Below, piece by piece: positions 21,733 to 36,408 of a stretch of DNA of 64,000 bases (position 1 is its first letter; each line of letters starts with the position of its first letter). The DNA is taken from positions 50,071,825-50,135,824 of the forward strand of contig OY744544.1 of assembly GCA_963556195.1 (NCBI GenBank). Reading direction: 5' to 3'. Origin of the DNA: Sepiola atlantica. Its lineage: Eukaryota; Mollusca; Cephalopoda; Sepiida; Sepiolidae. A model generated the notes under the pieces. That model saw only the letters and a list, made by a program, of their open reading frames with translations. It had not been told where the DNA came from and ran no database searches. Made by a program: the position numbers and the translations under genes.

Positions 21733-21768
21733 TAGAATAATACCCGCCGCAAGACGGATAAAATGAAT
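21732..21768 (-). mobile_element. Helitron-like 3' terminus
   Basis: On the minus strand the sequence reads CCGTC-TTGC-GGCGGGTATTATTCTAG and then TATATA. A short imperfect hairpin followed by CTAG and a T is the Helitron 3' signature, here abutting a TA tract. The body would extend to the right (about 21770 onward), but I could not find the 5' TC end, so its length is unknown. Confidence 0.5.
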
Positions 21769-23640
<1,872 letters not shown>

Positions 23641-24129
23641 AACGGCGACGTGTGATTTAAATTTTGACGCTACAACAAGCGACAAATAACATTAAGGAAA
23701 CCCTTTAAAAAAGAACAAACCTTATAGAAATTGATTACAAACTTGTCTAGTTCTGAAAACTGGTTTCCAGTGAAAAAAAAAGAGAAATAGGAAACACGTG
23801 AAAACAAACTTATTATTTCTCTTAATTGAAGAACGGTCAATATTTTTTCTATGTTGCTATTCCAACTCTGTTAAAATACTTAACAATATATGATTTATTT
23901 CTTCTCTCCAAAAGAGAGAAAGAAAACATATTTTTGAAACCGTACATTTTAATTCTTCTCTAAGTAAAACGCGTAGAAGCGTACAAAAAAAAATTAATCG
24001 AGAGAGATAAAAAGGTTTATACTCTTTTTTACAACTAAGATTATATCTAGCAAGTGTAATATAAAGAAAAGAAGTTCTTACAAGCTATACCCAAAGAAAA
24101 CATTTATTTTCTAAAGGACACACTTAAAT

Positions 24130-25580
24130 ATGGGAAACTTTCAGTCGACCATTACAGAAGTAGTAAATATCCAAATGCAACAACAACAGAAAACTGGAGA
24201 GAAATTCCAAAAGTTTTTACTCGAGTAAAAATGAGATGCTGTCGACAAACTTTTAAAACAACAGCAAACTGAAGAGAAATTTCAAAAGCTTCTTCGAGAA
24301 CAAAAGAAAAGTACTACAACAGAAGAAAGAAGCTGACGACAGACAAAAAGAAGCTGACGAAAGTATTGAAATGTTAATGCAAACAATATCTCTTAGAAGC
24401 CAAGGTAACGAAAATGATCATGTTTTTTCGCAGAATGCGGTGTGAAGTGCTATCGACGACTTCACATATTCTCTTGATGCAGAAAATTCATTCGCGTCGT
24501 ATTTTAGAAGCTACGGACATTCATATAGAATTGATTGGGAAAATTGTGCTGACTCTAAAAAGGTTCGCTTGCTACTTAGAAAAATAGGTATGACCGAACA
24601 TACGAAGTTCGTGGATTTCATTTTACCGCGAAAAAGTAGCGATTTGACTTTTGCAGAAGCGGTAAAACTGTAAACGGAGTTGTTCAGTCCCAAGATTACA
24701 TTATTTCACAAACGCTGAAAGTGTTTAAACCTGGTAAAAAAGACGAGGAAGATTATTCTACGTTCGCATCAGTAGTAAATAAGGATTGAAATGATTTTAA
24801 ATTATCCGAACTTAGTGCTTATAATTTTAAATGTCTAATCTTTGTTCAAGGAAAATACGCTGAAATAAGGCATAGAGTTCTAAATAAATTAGAAAATGAA
24901 CCGAGCCTAATACTAAAAAAATAGCTGGGGTCTGTCAGAGATTTATAAGTGTAAATCAGGATTCGAAAGACATCGAACAGTCGGGCATTCACATATACGA
25001 AAAGTATGCCAAGAAACGAATTTCAACTCTTATTCACAAACTATTCAAAGCGAAAAACGGGATTTTCACGCCTCAAAAACAAGGCATTCTTATAAAAAGA
25101 ATTACCGCCCAAACCTTGTTATGGGTGCGGAAGTCTGCATTGGGTAACAGCATGCCTATTTCGTTTTAAAACCTGCCTAATTTGTAAAAGAAATCGGACA
25201 CCAATTTCGCAGTGTAGAAAGATGAAAGGAAATAAAACGTGGGTAGAGACTATCAAACATGGCGACAATATCATAAGGAGATATGCCCAGGTTAAAATCT
25301 TCAATAAAATATGAAACTACACTTGGATTCCGGTTCTAGACGTGTCAATTATTTACATGTAGACGATTGGGAAAACCGACCATATTAAGAACCAATCAAT
25401 TTGCCAGAACAGTTACTGGTGAAAAAATAAATTTCGAGGGTTAAATAATTACCGACATTACTTTTAACAGAACGACGAAGAAAGTAAAATGTATATATTA
25501 AAAGACACAGGCAATTTATTTGGCGTAGGTTTAATTCAATTATCTAGATTAGTGGGATTATCAACCAAGAATTTTTGACA
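24130..25580 (+). pseudogene. Gypsy gag/protease remnant (K02A2.6-like group)
   Basis: An ATG at 24130 opens MGNFQSTITEVVN, followed by glutamine-rich coiled-coil-like sequence. From 24460 comes a block reading FTYSLDAENSF, then KVRLLLRKIGMTEH and DFILPRKSSDLTFAEAVKL, matching the N-terminal gag domain of K02A2.6-like Gypsy elements (I believe the DUF7083 family). A zinc-knuckle trace CYGCGSLHW...C lies at about 25120. Later protease-region traces (LFGVGLIQLSRL, about 25515) end near 25580. Stops and frameshifts are frequent. Reverse transcriptase and everything after it are missing, so this is a truncated relic distinct from the other two Gypsy elements here. Confidence 0.65.
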
Positions 25581-27111
25581 GATGGGTCTTGAGTCGTATT
25601 AATGTACGTATTTGTATATATGTCAAAATGTATAGAATTAAATCCATGTGTCTGTGTGTACGTCGGAATCCGTTAGATGTATCGCTTACCTGCCCTTTTT
25701 ATTATTTCAATTTTATTGCTACGTTTTAATCATTTTGAATTACTTCCCTTTCTTAATTATCCGTTATATTTTTAAATAAGCTTATCTGAAATTGGCGACT
25801 GTTGAAATACTTATCCACATTTGGTTAGGAAGTTATTTTGAGGTGATTTAAACAATATTTAACCCGGAGTTTGAAATTTCCTGGATTTGCTAAATGGGAC
25901 TCCCTTATTCGATAACTTCCACATTGATATGGCAGCAATATTTTGAGCTAATACTTCATTTATATTGTAATAACATTCTCCGATAATAATTGACATCAAA
26001 CTGTTCAATATTTGTTTTTATTTTATTAATGTACTCTTTAGGGCGTTTTGTAATCTATGTATTAGTGCCCTATTGTTTTTTTCTAATTGTTTTCTTGTGA
26101 GTTTTTTTACTTTAGATATAAATATAATTTTTGTGAATATGAAAACATAAAAATAAATAATTTGTTTTCTATATTGTTTTCTAATTATTATTTTATCTAA
26201 TTATTATTTTTTCCTAATTATTATCTTTTCTAATTATTTATTTTTGAATGTTTTCTATTTGTCTTAATTTAACTTAATACTTTTTTGTACTTTGTATTTT
26301 TTACCTGCGAGTTTGAATTTTTTTAAATTATGGTAATTTTTTTCCTATAATTAGATTTATATTTTCATGTTATATCGTTATTTCTCGGTATATTTTTACA
26401 TAATTTATTATAGACTTTTTATCTTCTAATTATTTTAATATTTTTTTAATTTAAACCCAACTCTATATTGTTTTATTTTAAAATAAGATAATAATTTATT
26501 TTATTTATTTATTTATTCTCTTATTCATGCTTAAATTTATTCTCATATATTTATTCTTATTTTGTTGTTATACTTTTGTTGTTATTATTATTTTATTATA
26601 TTTTATTCCCTGAAATTATTGAGTGTGATTTTAACTTTTTATTTTTTAAATTTTATTTTCTTAATTATTTTATTTTAATTTATTTTATTTTATTTCATTC
26701 TATTATTATTATTGTTATTATTCAATAATTTATTATTTATTTTTTATTTATTTATATATGTTTTCTTCCTGTTTCATCCTGTATTTTGAATCTTTTAAAT
26801 ATTTTATTTTCTGCTTAAATATTTTGGAACTGACTGATAGAATAATATATGGTTGCATAATAAAAGGTTATGTCTCCAATTTTGTCTGAATATATGTTTT
26901 CTTCAATAGTACTAACATCTGATATTTTCTAAAATGACTTCTGTATGTGATGTTGGAAAGGGAGCCGATTAAAACGCGGTTTGGAATCATCAGAACTATA
27001 ATACAACATAACGTATTTCAAAAGTGTCTTGGAAACGATTGTACGCCTAATAAACGTTGTATTTGAATTCTTGAAACTGATAAAAAAATATGTTGATCTC
27101 AACTCCCTTTA
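25581..27111. other. AT-rich non-coding stretch
   Basis: From 26040 to 26810 the sequence is extreme in A and T, with many TTATT and TTTTA runs. No gene, RNA or structured repeat was found. Confidence 0.55.

Positions 27112-27181
<70 letters not shown>
27112..27181. repeat. (TA)n microsatellite
   Basis: Plain TA repeat; the frame across it is repeat translation. Confidence 0.9.
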
Positions 27182-27185
<4 letters not shown>

Positions 27186-27413
27186 CCAGGTTGTGTATGA
27201 AAAGAAATCATATAAAGTGCTCGATCATATAAGAGAGCTAATATAATTTATTTAGATACTGTATATTACATATTTCAGCAATGTACCGCGGTTTCATCCA
27301 AAAAGGCAGATTTAGACATCTTTAGTAAATCTCCTTGCCCAGTGGAATCATCGGCAAGCTGAAACGATTGTAGTCACGCCCGACAGGGAATGGCGTCAAC
27401 AATGACAGAAAAG

Positions 27414-27584
27414 GGATACTGTGGATGGTTGTAAGTGGAAAAGTGGAGGGGTGGGGTGAGCGGGAATAATGTGGATGCAGTGAGTGAAGGAGTAGAGAGG
27501 TGAGGAAAGAGGAGGGTTGAATGTTTGTTTATTCCCGCTCACCCCACCCCTCCACATTTTCACTTACAACCATTCATAGTATCC
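27414..27584. repeat. Long GC-rich inverted repeat
   Basis: Bases 27414-27469 and 27529-27584 are complementary over 56 positions with about four mismatches, separated by a 59-base purine-rich loop. The arms contain GTGGAGGGGTGGGGTGAGCG and its complement. A third, partial relative of the right arm follows at about 27587-27620 (CTCACCCCCACCCTTCCAC). It could fold into a stable hairpin RNA or be a foldback transposon relic. Confidence 0.9.
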
Positions 27585-27781
27585 CTACTCACCCCCACCC
27601 TTCCACTTTTTCACTCAGTCTCATCAACATTTATTTTTATTCCTCACAACTGACTTCACCACCTCCGGACGTCGGCCCTACTGTTTTCCAGTAGTTGGCT
27701 ACTACTTTCTTCCATTAAACCCACCATGTAACCCCTATATGTCGAAGTACTTGCATGACAGTTTTTCTTTCTATTATCATC

Positions 27782-27811
27782 CTGAAGAAGTCTTACAAAT
27801 AAAGACGAAAC
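27782..27811 (+). ncRNA. Hammerhead-ribozyme-like core
   Basis: CTGAAGA (27782-27788) matches the CTGANGA box. GTCTT (27790-27794) pairs with AAGAC (27802-27806) as stem II, and GAAA (27807-27810) follows at once. A short stem III GTT/AAC then ATC is possible but has one mismatch. Stem I pairing is not seen. Hammerheads of this minimal kind are known in Penelope-like elements. Confidence 0.4.
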
Positions 27812-27850
27812 GTTGATGAACATCTTTTTTGGTTTTTCCTTTTTCATTTC

Positions 27851-27852
<2 letters not shown>

Positions 27853-27947
<95 letters not shown>

Positions 27948-27951
27948 AAGA
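27853..27951. repeat. (TA)n then (GA)n microsatellite
   Basis: TA repeats to about 27888 are followed by GA repeats with a few AAAG interruptions. Serine/leucine frames on the minus strand are repeat translation. Confidence 0.9.
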
Positions 27952-28946
27952 GGAGGAATGTGAGCGGAAATCGAATATAAAACGCTGAAAGAAAGTAAAG
28001 TCCAATTGAAACTGCCATTCTTTCATACGACTCTGTTATCTCTACGCTTTATTGAATCGGTGTTTCCACAAAAGACACATCATCAAATTCTTTAGATTTA
28101 AAACAAATAATTTTGTATTTCCTTTTCAAAGACTAACTGTAATCCTGGAATTAGATCATGTTTTTTTCCTTCCGAATACTTGTGTAATTTCTTTGATCGC
28201 TAGAAGCCATTCTGATTCTGGTGAAATTAAGCTTAACGTGTAAAATGTTTCAACTTGGACGCAGATCACTGCTTTACATTATTTATTCTTCTATCTTAAA
28301 TGATGTGCATCCAATTTAATATTTAAATTAAGATGTACTAAATTTTGTTAATGATTCGTCATTATGAGCATTCCTCATTACGATTTATATTCGATCATGA
28401 AAGAGAAAAACTCATCATTAAACTGTGTTTCACTTACAAACGTTGAGGTTATTAGTACAGATTTGCGAAGTTGAATGTAAAATTTGATGCAGAAACATTT
28501 CATTCACCCTAGCGCCAATTAGTGGTCTCTACGGGAACCAGCGAAAATGTGTCATTAGAAAAAAGACATCTGTGTGATAACTATTGCTTATCCAGGTTTA
28601 AAGTCGTCTTAGACAACCATTAAGACGGGATATAGATGTACACATCTTCTAACTGTCCTTTGCTGTTTTTTACCAATAAATTCGATTTAATTTGATTTAA
28701 TACACGATTAAAACTGCTCGTATCATAGTTGAACTCATATATAAGTAAAACACCCTTGATAAAATGCTTCAATAAACTGAGTAATAATATATGAACGTTA
28801 GCTGTCTCCGGTTTTCTATTGAGTGGTACAATAATAACCTGTGGTAAATTGCATCATATCACTCTATCTAATCACTTATTTGAATCCATGAATATTAACA
28901 CATGCGATTTGTCTGGCATCACACGCAATAATATTCTTTGCAAAGA
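27952..28946. other. Non-coding stretch
   Basis: No gene or repeat recognised; open frames are short and lack motifs. Confidence 0.5.
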
Positions 28947-29217
28947 AATCCCCATTGAGCTACGTTATTACGTACCTCTTGATAAATCCCATTCTTTCAG
29001 TTTGGAGAAAATAAATCCCCATTGAGCTACGTTATTACGTACCTCTTGATGAATCCCACTCCTTCAGCTTGGGGAAAATAAATCCCCATTGAGCTACGTT
29101 ATTACGTACCTCTTGATGAATTCCACTCTTTCAGTGTGGGGAGAAGAAATCCCTATTGAGCTACGTTATTACGTACCTCTTGATGAATTCCACTCCTTCA
29201 GCTTGGAGAAAAGAAAT
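28947..29217. repeat. 67-bp tandem repeat, four copies
   Basis: ATCCCCATTGAGCTACG starts copies at about 28948, 29015, 29082 and 29149. Each copy contains TTATTACGTACCTCTTGATG and a TCCACTCCTTCAGCTTGG block, with a handful of substitutions between copies. 67 is not a multiple of three, and frames are interrupted. Confidence 0.95.
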
Positions 29218-31744
29218 GCATCACACATCACAACCTTTTGGTCTTATTCTAATAATGTTAAATAATTATTATACTTTAATATTCCAGGAAAAGGGTTTAC
29301 ACATTTTGGAAAAAATAGCATGATCACATGGTGAGCTCTGAAGAAAACGCTGGTTTACAAACAATTAATATTTGACAACGTTGTTTTGTCTAGGTAAACT
29401 CGTACTATCATGATTAGGATTATTATTTTGGATAAACAGCTTTTAGGAAAACGAAAGAGAAAGAGAATTATAGTTGTAACGGGAATATAATACCAAGTGA
29501 CCATTAACCTCTCTTGTCAATCAAAGTGCAGTGAGAAAATCTAAGTGAATGAAAATCCTGATAACTACCGCTGTTTGAATCAGACTATACAGAAAAGCAC
29601 AAGCAGCTTACAGATAGTAGACACATTGGGATTATCTGTTCTGAACGCAGGCGGTAATTCGCACTACGCTAGCATATTTCTTGTCCAGTCGACGAAGATT
29701 ACCACGACTTATTTACTTAAAGTGAAAGGACACCCATTTCTTTGCTAGTAAGACACATACAACTTTACGAACGATTACTAAGCAACCGCGAATACAACTG
29801 ACATCAACCTCTCAGCCAGTTTAAGCTGCGAAAGTTACTAGTCTGATTCCACATATCACAGAAAGGGAGTGTATCTGCAAGAGATAGGGTCTAAGGTTTT
29901 TGGTTGCACGTTAAACGGTCTGGAGGTTGTTCCTGTACGGTGATGTTCTTTTTATTCGGTTTCAGTATTTTTTGCTCATAGCTGAACGACCTGCAATTGT
30001 TACCGGAAGTGAGGTTTGCCAACACACTGTGTTACATTTTAATCGTCTGCAAATCAGTGTTTCCAATATCTCACACAGCACAATGCACTCAGTCCACGCG
30101 GAAGGGTAATATGTCAGATTAATGGGAAAAGAGAAGATGTGTGCATATGAAGAAGGTCTTAAAGTATACTTGGTAATACTTGGTATGTACATCCCTCTCT
30201 CATCTCTTTCTTGATATTTATCTCTTCTACGATTCCTTTATTATTCATACCTCCCACCCCTTCACCTTCTTTTCACCTCTTTCTTATCCTCTCATTTTAG
30301 TATTAGTAATAGTCAAGTCGTGTTGGAATTGATTGTTTATACTGTTGGCGATGTTTGTGGAGCATCACCCGAACAAACCAACACTATCCTGAACTGTATT
30401 AGTTATTGTAGTGACAACAAAATATAATAAAAAAAGCGTCCATTAATGATACCGCATGACAATGACTTCCACGTGGAAACAAAAATGAAATTTGCATAAT
30501 TTCAAGTTCACTCGTATTGTGTCCACACGGTCATCCATTAAAGAAAGAAGAAATCAATAAATGTAAATTGACATTGGAAAATAAAGAAAGTTGAACAAAA
30601 AAGAAAAATTACAAGTTTCGTTTTTTAAATAACAGGCAGAAATAATCAAGTTTCTCGCGTCACATGACATCGACTTGCTCTTATCGTCAATAGTTTTACC
30701 AATAAAATAAAAAGAGGAAAAATAAAAGTGATTGCTTCTTTTAGAAAAGTCGTCGTTCGGATATTGACTGACCTATTTCTGTCTCCAGAGACAATTGTTA
30801 CACCACGAAGGGATTTGTGTGCGATTAGTAGTTCAGCAAGTGTCACACAATCACCAACCGCACTTCTTGTGATTCGGTATTTAAAAATCCATTAAAACAA
30901 GGCTAAATACAATACGATTAAAAGCAATAAGATAACTACTGATTTTCCTTCTCCGAGTTGGTTTTTCTAACGACTATACATAAAATGGGGTGACATTCGT
31001 CAATACCTTTCTTTAATATCTTTAGTAGTTCTAAATGGTTACTTATTTTATTTACCTCTCCAGGTGGTCAGGCACAAGGTCAAGTGGCAAAGTGAAAAAC
31101 AACTACACTAGGATAAGCTCACTCTGGCCTAGAAACATGATTAAGCGGCCCCGTCAGCATTCCCTGGTAGGGGCGCCTCATGAGATTAACGATAAATTAA
31201 CCTTTTTCTCAAAGAGAAGGTAAATCCTGGGATGGTGGACCTCCTGAGTCTGAATAGGACTATACCTCTACCCGACAACAACGAAGTCACTGTCGGACTG
31301 ATTGTCGAAGACTTATTCCCGACTAGTACGAAGAGAAATAAGTTGGTTCAAGTTATTCAATGATTCAATCCAAATGGTTACTTATCCCTTGACCATACTC
31401 GAAGTATCTTACATTTTATGATCCGACGAGAACCGGTAATATATCGTAGTGTAAACCAGTTCCGTTATTTAAAGGCTGTTAAATGTAGGATTATGATTCC
31501 CGATAATTGGAGCATGTATTCTAACAAGCTGGGTCTAACTTTATTTTTGTTTCACTTATTGGGCACTTTTTTTCTTTTATCTAATTTCTTTATAATAAAA
31601 TATTTACATTTTTAGAGGAATAATTCAACGATGGAATTTATTTCATTCAAAATTATTTTTTTATGGAAATCGGTCGAGAATAAGCATGAAACCATTTGAT
31701 GTAAAGAGCTAAAAAGAACGAAATATGATTATCGCAAAGATACG
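29218..31744. other. Non-coding stretch
   Basis: I see no gene, RNA or clear repeat in this 2.5 kb. Open frames reach at most about 76 codons and have no recognised motif. Confidence 0.5.
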
Positions 31745-32160
31745 AGAGGCTTACTGACTTTAGTCTGGAAAATACCAAGTAGGAGGAAAACAGTCAACAG
31801 GAAGAGAGTTCCACCAGCCTGCGGTTTTGGAACAAAATATATTGGAATAGGAAGTTGTATTATATTGGGGTATCCAAACATTTTTTTGTGAACAAGTCAA
31901 ACGAGCTGGAGGAAATGAAGCAGGGAATATATCAGACAATTCTGAAGAACCATGATAGTATTTATGGAAAGGACTGACACTAGAACCATCACGTCTATGA
32001 TATAGTGGCTGCAAAGAAAAACAAAGGCTGGGCCCAACCAAATTGCAGATACACTTCTGAACCTTATCATGAACCCTGAAATAAAACAGAGATTTACCAG
32101 TACAAACGTTACAACGTTTCGCAATAAAATCGATAGGACGCCATAAGGAATATTGAAATT
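31745..32160 (-). pseudogene. 3' fragment of a second LINE family (B)
   Basis: On the minus strand QPLYHRRDGSSVS, FHKYYHGSSEL, SDIFPASFPPARLT and AGWWNSLPVDCFPP follow one another. They correspond to the HRR...FYKYF...LVPPRR...LWNSLP order in the C-terminal region of LINE family A, but the sequence differs enough to be another family. It is broken by frameshifts and lacks the polymerase. Confidence 0.7.
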
Positions 32161-34859
32161 AGTTACATTTCACAAATAAGACTACATGATTATTTTGTTC
32201 ACAGTGGGGTAATCCTTAACTAATTCTTTGGGGGAAATGTGATATTAAAACTTTTATTTATCCATATTATTTTTTGGCGAGATGTTTTAAAATTAAGAAT
32301 TCTAAATTAAATTCCATCGTTCCTTGTACTAAAAAGCAAATAATGGTTGTCAGAATCATTTTCAACAAACACATCTAATCTGCTCTTCGAAAATGTATTT
32401 TAACAATCAGAATGAGTCGTTAATTATCTAAATCCATCGTTTAAATAGAATGCTATAAACGTTTGCAATTCTTTACAGAATCTTTTCATATAACTTCCAA
32501 AGTATTTATATTCATGGAAACTCATTCGTTTAATTCTTTCGCGATGATATTTCAAAATCTGTTTGATTCAACAATATTATAAGGTGAATGTACAATGTCA
32601 GACATGACAACCTTTCTATTGATTAATACATAGAATGTATTTCTTGTCGCCATTTAATCGATATGTTGCAAGCAGACTTCAAGTATTATCACGACAGATT
32701 TAGATTTGTCTACACAAGCGAAGACGATGAACACAACACACAGCAGGCTTAGGAATATAAAGTATACATGTTTCGAATACTATACGAGCAAATTTATACA
32801 CGTTACGCCTGCGATTTTAATAACCGAAATTAAGTAATTTTAAAGTTCAATTTTTACTTTTATTTTTCAATACAGAGATGGTTAACATAATGATGACATT
32901 TAATTATTTCATTATTGTCACACGTTTGCACGTTTGACAATTTTAACAATATTAATCAATTATTGCTAATTTTCTTCGTTAATATATTACAAACATCCCT
33001 TGTAAATATTATATTATGTTTAAGCAAAATTACTTTCAAAGATTTACTCGCCTTTATAGGATATTTAGAACATTCAGTGATACTATCTATAAAATGTGGG
33101 TTTGTTATAAAATGTACTTAGCCAAAATTGTTAAATAAAAAAGTAATACTAATATCTCCATGGCGCTAAAAGAAACGAATACGAAATTTAGAGGGTTGTT
33201 AAGAAATCCTTGACCAACATCAAATCGAGTAGGTCATCCAATGTTAAACGTACATAGCTAACTCAAGCACGTGATGAAAAATTAACAACAATTTTATCAT
33301 CTTAAAAATGTGTGCTTAACTATACTATTCTGATGAAATAAATAATAATAATAATGTTCTTAGACAAGAAGGAGAACAGCTTTCGCTGGTTTAATAAATA
33401 TAAATTTGAAAAACTTAAACAACAAAAAACAAATGTAAAAATAAATATATCGCATGGAAAAATATATATTAACATTTATATTATAAAAAGTACATATTTA
33501 TAGCGATATAATTTATTCTATTGTTAGTAGCACGTTTGTTAGTACAACGGTAACGATCTTTGGATGTTCATCACACTCGAATCTGACGAACTATGGATAC
33601 GCTTGCTACATCTAGCAACCCTGATTAGTTGTATATACTGAAGCAACTGTCTGTTGTTAAATAGAATCTTTTTCTATTCTTTCCATAAATATATTCTACC
33701 TACCATCTACGGAACCACTTCGAAGAGCATTAATGATAAAGATGTTTCGAGCTCTCTCCCCCGACCTGGAGCACGTCCTACTATGTGAAAGGGTGGCTAG
33801 TTATTTTTAATATCTCTAAACCAAGCTTCTCTACTTTCACCGCTAACGCTCTTATCCTCAATTTTAATTGTCAGCATTTCTTCTTAAACTGCACCGGTGT
33901 GTGCTTTTGACGTCTAACTCATTGCACATGCGCATTCTCGGCTGCTCTTGAAAAAAAAATGTTCTCCAGTTTTTGTGTTCATTTGGTTTCGTCACCAGAA
34001 TATAAACCGACACAGAATCAAAAGTGCTAGTAATACACACAAAACGTTCATTTTTTGTATTTTGAAACAAAAAAGGATTATCAGAAAATTTGAAAACATA
34101 AAAATTGTATAATAACGTAGAGGAATGGTGTTATGTTTAACACTATTTGCTTACATTAAACAATTTTGACAATATACACACTATATTTTATTTAAAGACT
34201 ATATTATAGTGTCTGTTGGGGTACTTTGGTTTCATCGATCTGGTCATGTTTGATTTAGGAGTAAAATCTGTCTTGTCAAACCAGATTGTTTGTCAGCTAC
34301 TTTCTATTATCCAAGGTTCCGAAAAAAAGGGGCAAGAACAAATCACTGCTTTGCGTTTAACCGGTGTTTATTTTTTCTGTTCTCCCATAAAAGCTATACA
34401 CTGTTTATTAAAAAAAGCTGTCTGTTACTAGTATTTGTGTAAGAGACCAGGGGGTTTATTGAATTTAACTTGATTTTATATCTCTTTATTGTTTGTTTAA
34501 GCGTGTTGTCTTTCAGGTAGGTTTGCTTAAAAAAGATGTTTATATTCTACGGCGAGAGTGATGTTACATACAGAGAAAAATAATGTGTGTAAAAACCGGT
34601 TCTAAAAGTATTGCCGCGATTGTGGGGTTGTCTGTTTGAGTACGATGTTGGGGGAAATGTGTTAGTGTGTGATTGTATTTTATGTGAGCATTTTTTACCA
34701 TTAATATATAAAACGGATCGGTGTTTAATTTAGGGTTATACTAATGTAGTGGGTTGGGGGAAGTTATGGAGAAGAGTTTAGTGTATTTTGAGAGTTGTTT
34801 AGTGTTGATGTATGGTAGTATTGTGGTTGCATTAACGATGGTTTAGTTAGAGGGCGAAT

Positions 34860-34860
<1 letters not shown>
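32161..34860. other. Non-coding stretch
   Basis: No supported gene or structured repeat. The portion from 34540 to 34860 is rich in G and T on the plus strand. Confidence 0.5.

Positions 34861-34926
<66 letters not shown>
34861..34926. repeat. (TA)n microsatellite
   Basis: TA repeat lying 24 bases left of a MITE. Confidence 0.9.
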
Positions 34927-34932
<6 letters not shown>

Positions 34933-34950
34933 GGTTCATTTTGTATTTCA

Positions 34951-35387
34951 ATAACCACGTTTTTAATTTTAATTTTTCACATTTCCGAAAAACATAATAT
35001 TTCTGTGAGATGTATTTTCAACGGCCCGTTTTATTTGCCGTGAGCCCAAATCAAAACAAAGGAAGTACTAGCTCTGAACTAACAATTTCAAAATGGCTTA
35101 CTAGGGATTTTCCTCGCGTGTGAGTTTTCTCTTTTCTTTGTTTTTTATTTGTTTTCGCCCCAAAATGAACCACTCTATAGTGTAGGTTTTTTCAAGACAT
35201 TTTAATCCAATAACTTTTTATTCTGTATGGATTTTTCGGATGATTTTGTAGTGTTGCAGAGACAGTGTTTACATAAAAATGTTGTTTGGCTCACGACAAA
35301 AGGAACGGGCCGTAAAAATATATCTCACAGAAATGTTATGTAATTTGCAAATGTGAAAAAAAATAAAAAAAATAAAAACATGGTTAT
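34951..35387. mobile_element. MITE with about 97-bp terminal inverted repeats
   Basis: The left end reads ATAACCACGTTTTTAATTTT and the right end, reversed, ATAACCATGTTTTTATTTTT. The match continues through TTTCTGTGAGAT, ACGGCCCGTT and CGTGAGCC, about 97 bases with small gaps. The 240-base middle has no coding capacity. No exact target duplication is visible, so the superfamily is open. Confidence 0.8.
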
Positions 35388-36368
35388 CTTATATATAAAG
35401 TAGAAACGTTTTTACCCTGTACCTTCCCGGCGAATAGGAAGATAACTTCGAACACAAAAGGTTACACTCACCACAATATTAAGCTTATTCGCTCGAGCGT
35501 GTTCTTAGCAAACTCTAGACTCTTTTATCCACCTCGGGCAAATTATTACTTTTGTTCCTCCATCATTCCCTCTCCTCACAACAAACACCATACAGGCAGC
35601 AGCAAGAACATTTCTCTCTAACATTTTACAACTCCCACCCTCCCCATCTACACCGGGAACAACTAAATAACGGATACTTTTACACAATTTACACTTATTA
35701 TTTACAGTTCGTATGCCTTCACCTTCACACATAGTAGCATACATTCCACAGAAAATATAGCAGACGCTCCCTTCATTTCATCTGACTACGTCACTTCCGC
35801 CAATTACACTTACGCAATCTTTTACTCTTACCCGCACCTCCCGAATACAGTTAAACCCACGGCTGCCTGAATCTCTCCGCTTAATCAACTAAACCCATTT
35901 CCTTTATCACTCTTCGTTTCCTTCAGGTAATACAACGTTTGTGTTCTGCTTTTCACGTTATACATTAACCTATTTCAGTTCTTATCATTGCTGCGACAGT
36001 ATTAACGTAATACGTAAAGAAAAGAAAAAAACACTCTCGCTTACAGATTAGGCGATTAACATTCTGTTATTCTGTTTTCATAGCATTTTCCAGTTACATT
36101 AAACCGAACACAATGACAATCGCAAACAGGCTACGAAATACACGAACACAACCATAAAAAACGTACATTTAGCACACAAAATGAAAAAAAAATCCAGAAA
36201 AAATAAAATTCTCTCTAACAACATGACAGGTAATTAGAATATAAAATGAACCTGACTTATATATGATCTGTTGTTACTGATTAACAATCATCGAGTTGAA
36301 TCTTTCAAAAATACTGCAAAATACAAAGGCACTTATAGTATATACTAATACATATATTGTCATAAATG

Positions 36369-36371
<3 letters not shown>
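35388..36371. other. Non-coding stretch
   Basis: No gene or repeat recognised. The minus-strand frame at 35505-35744 has several cysteines but no family I know. Confidence 0.45.

Positions 36372-36402
<31 letters not shown>
36372..36402. repeat. (TA)n microsatellite
   Basis: Plain TA repeat. Confidence 0.9.

Positions 36403-36408
<6 letters not shown>

Noticed and set aside
35505..35744. Cysteine-containing 79-codon minus-strand frame
   Set aside because: No recognised zinc-binding spacing and no neighbouring gene structure.
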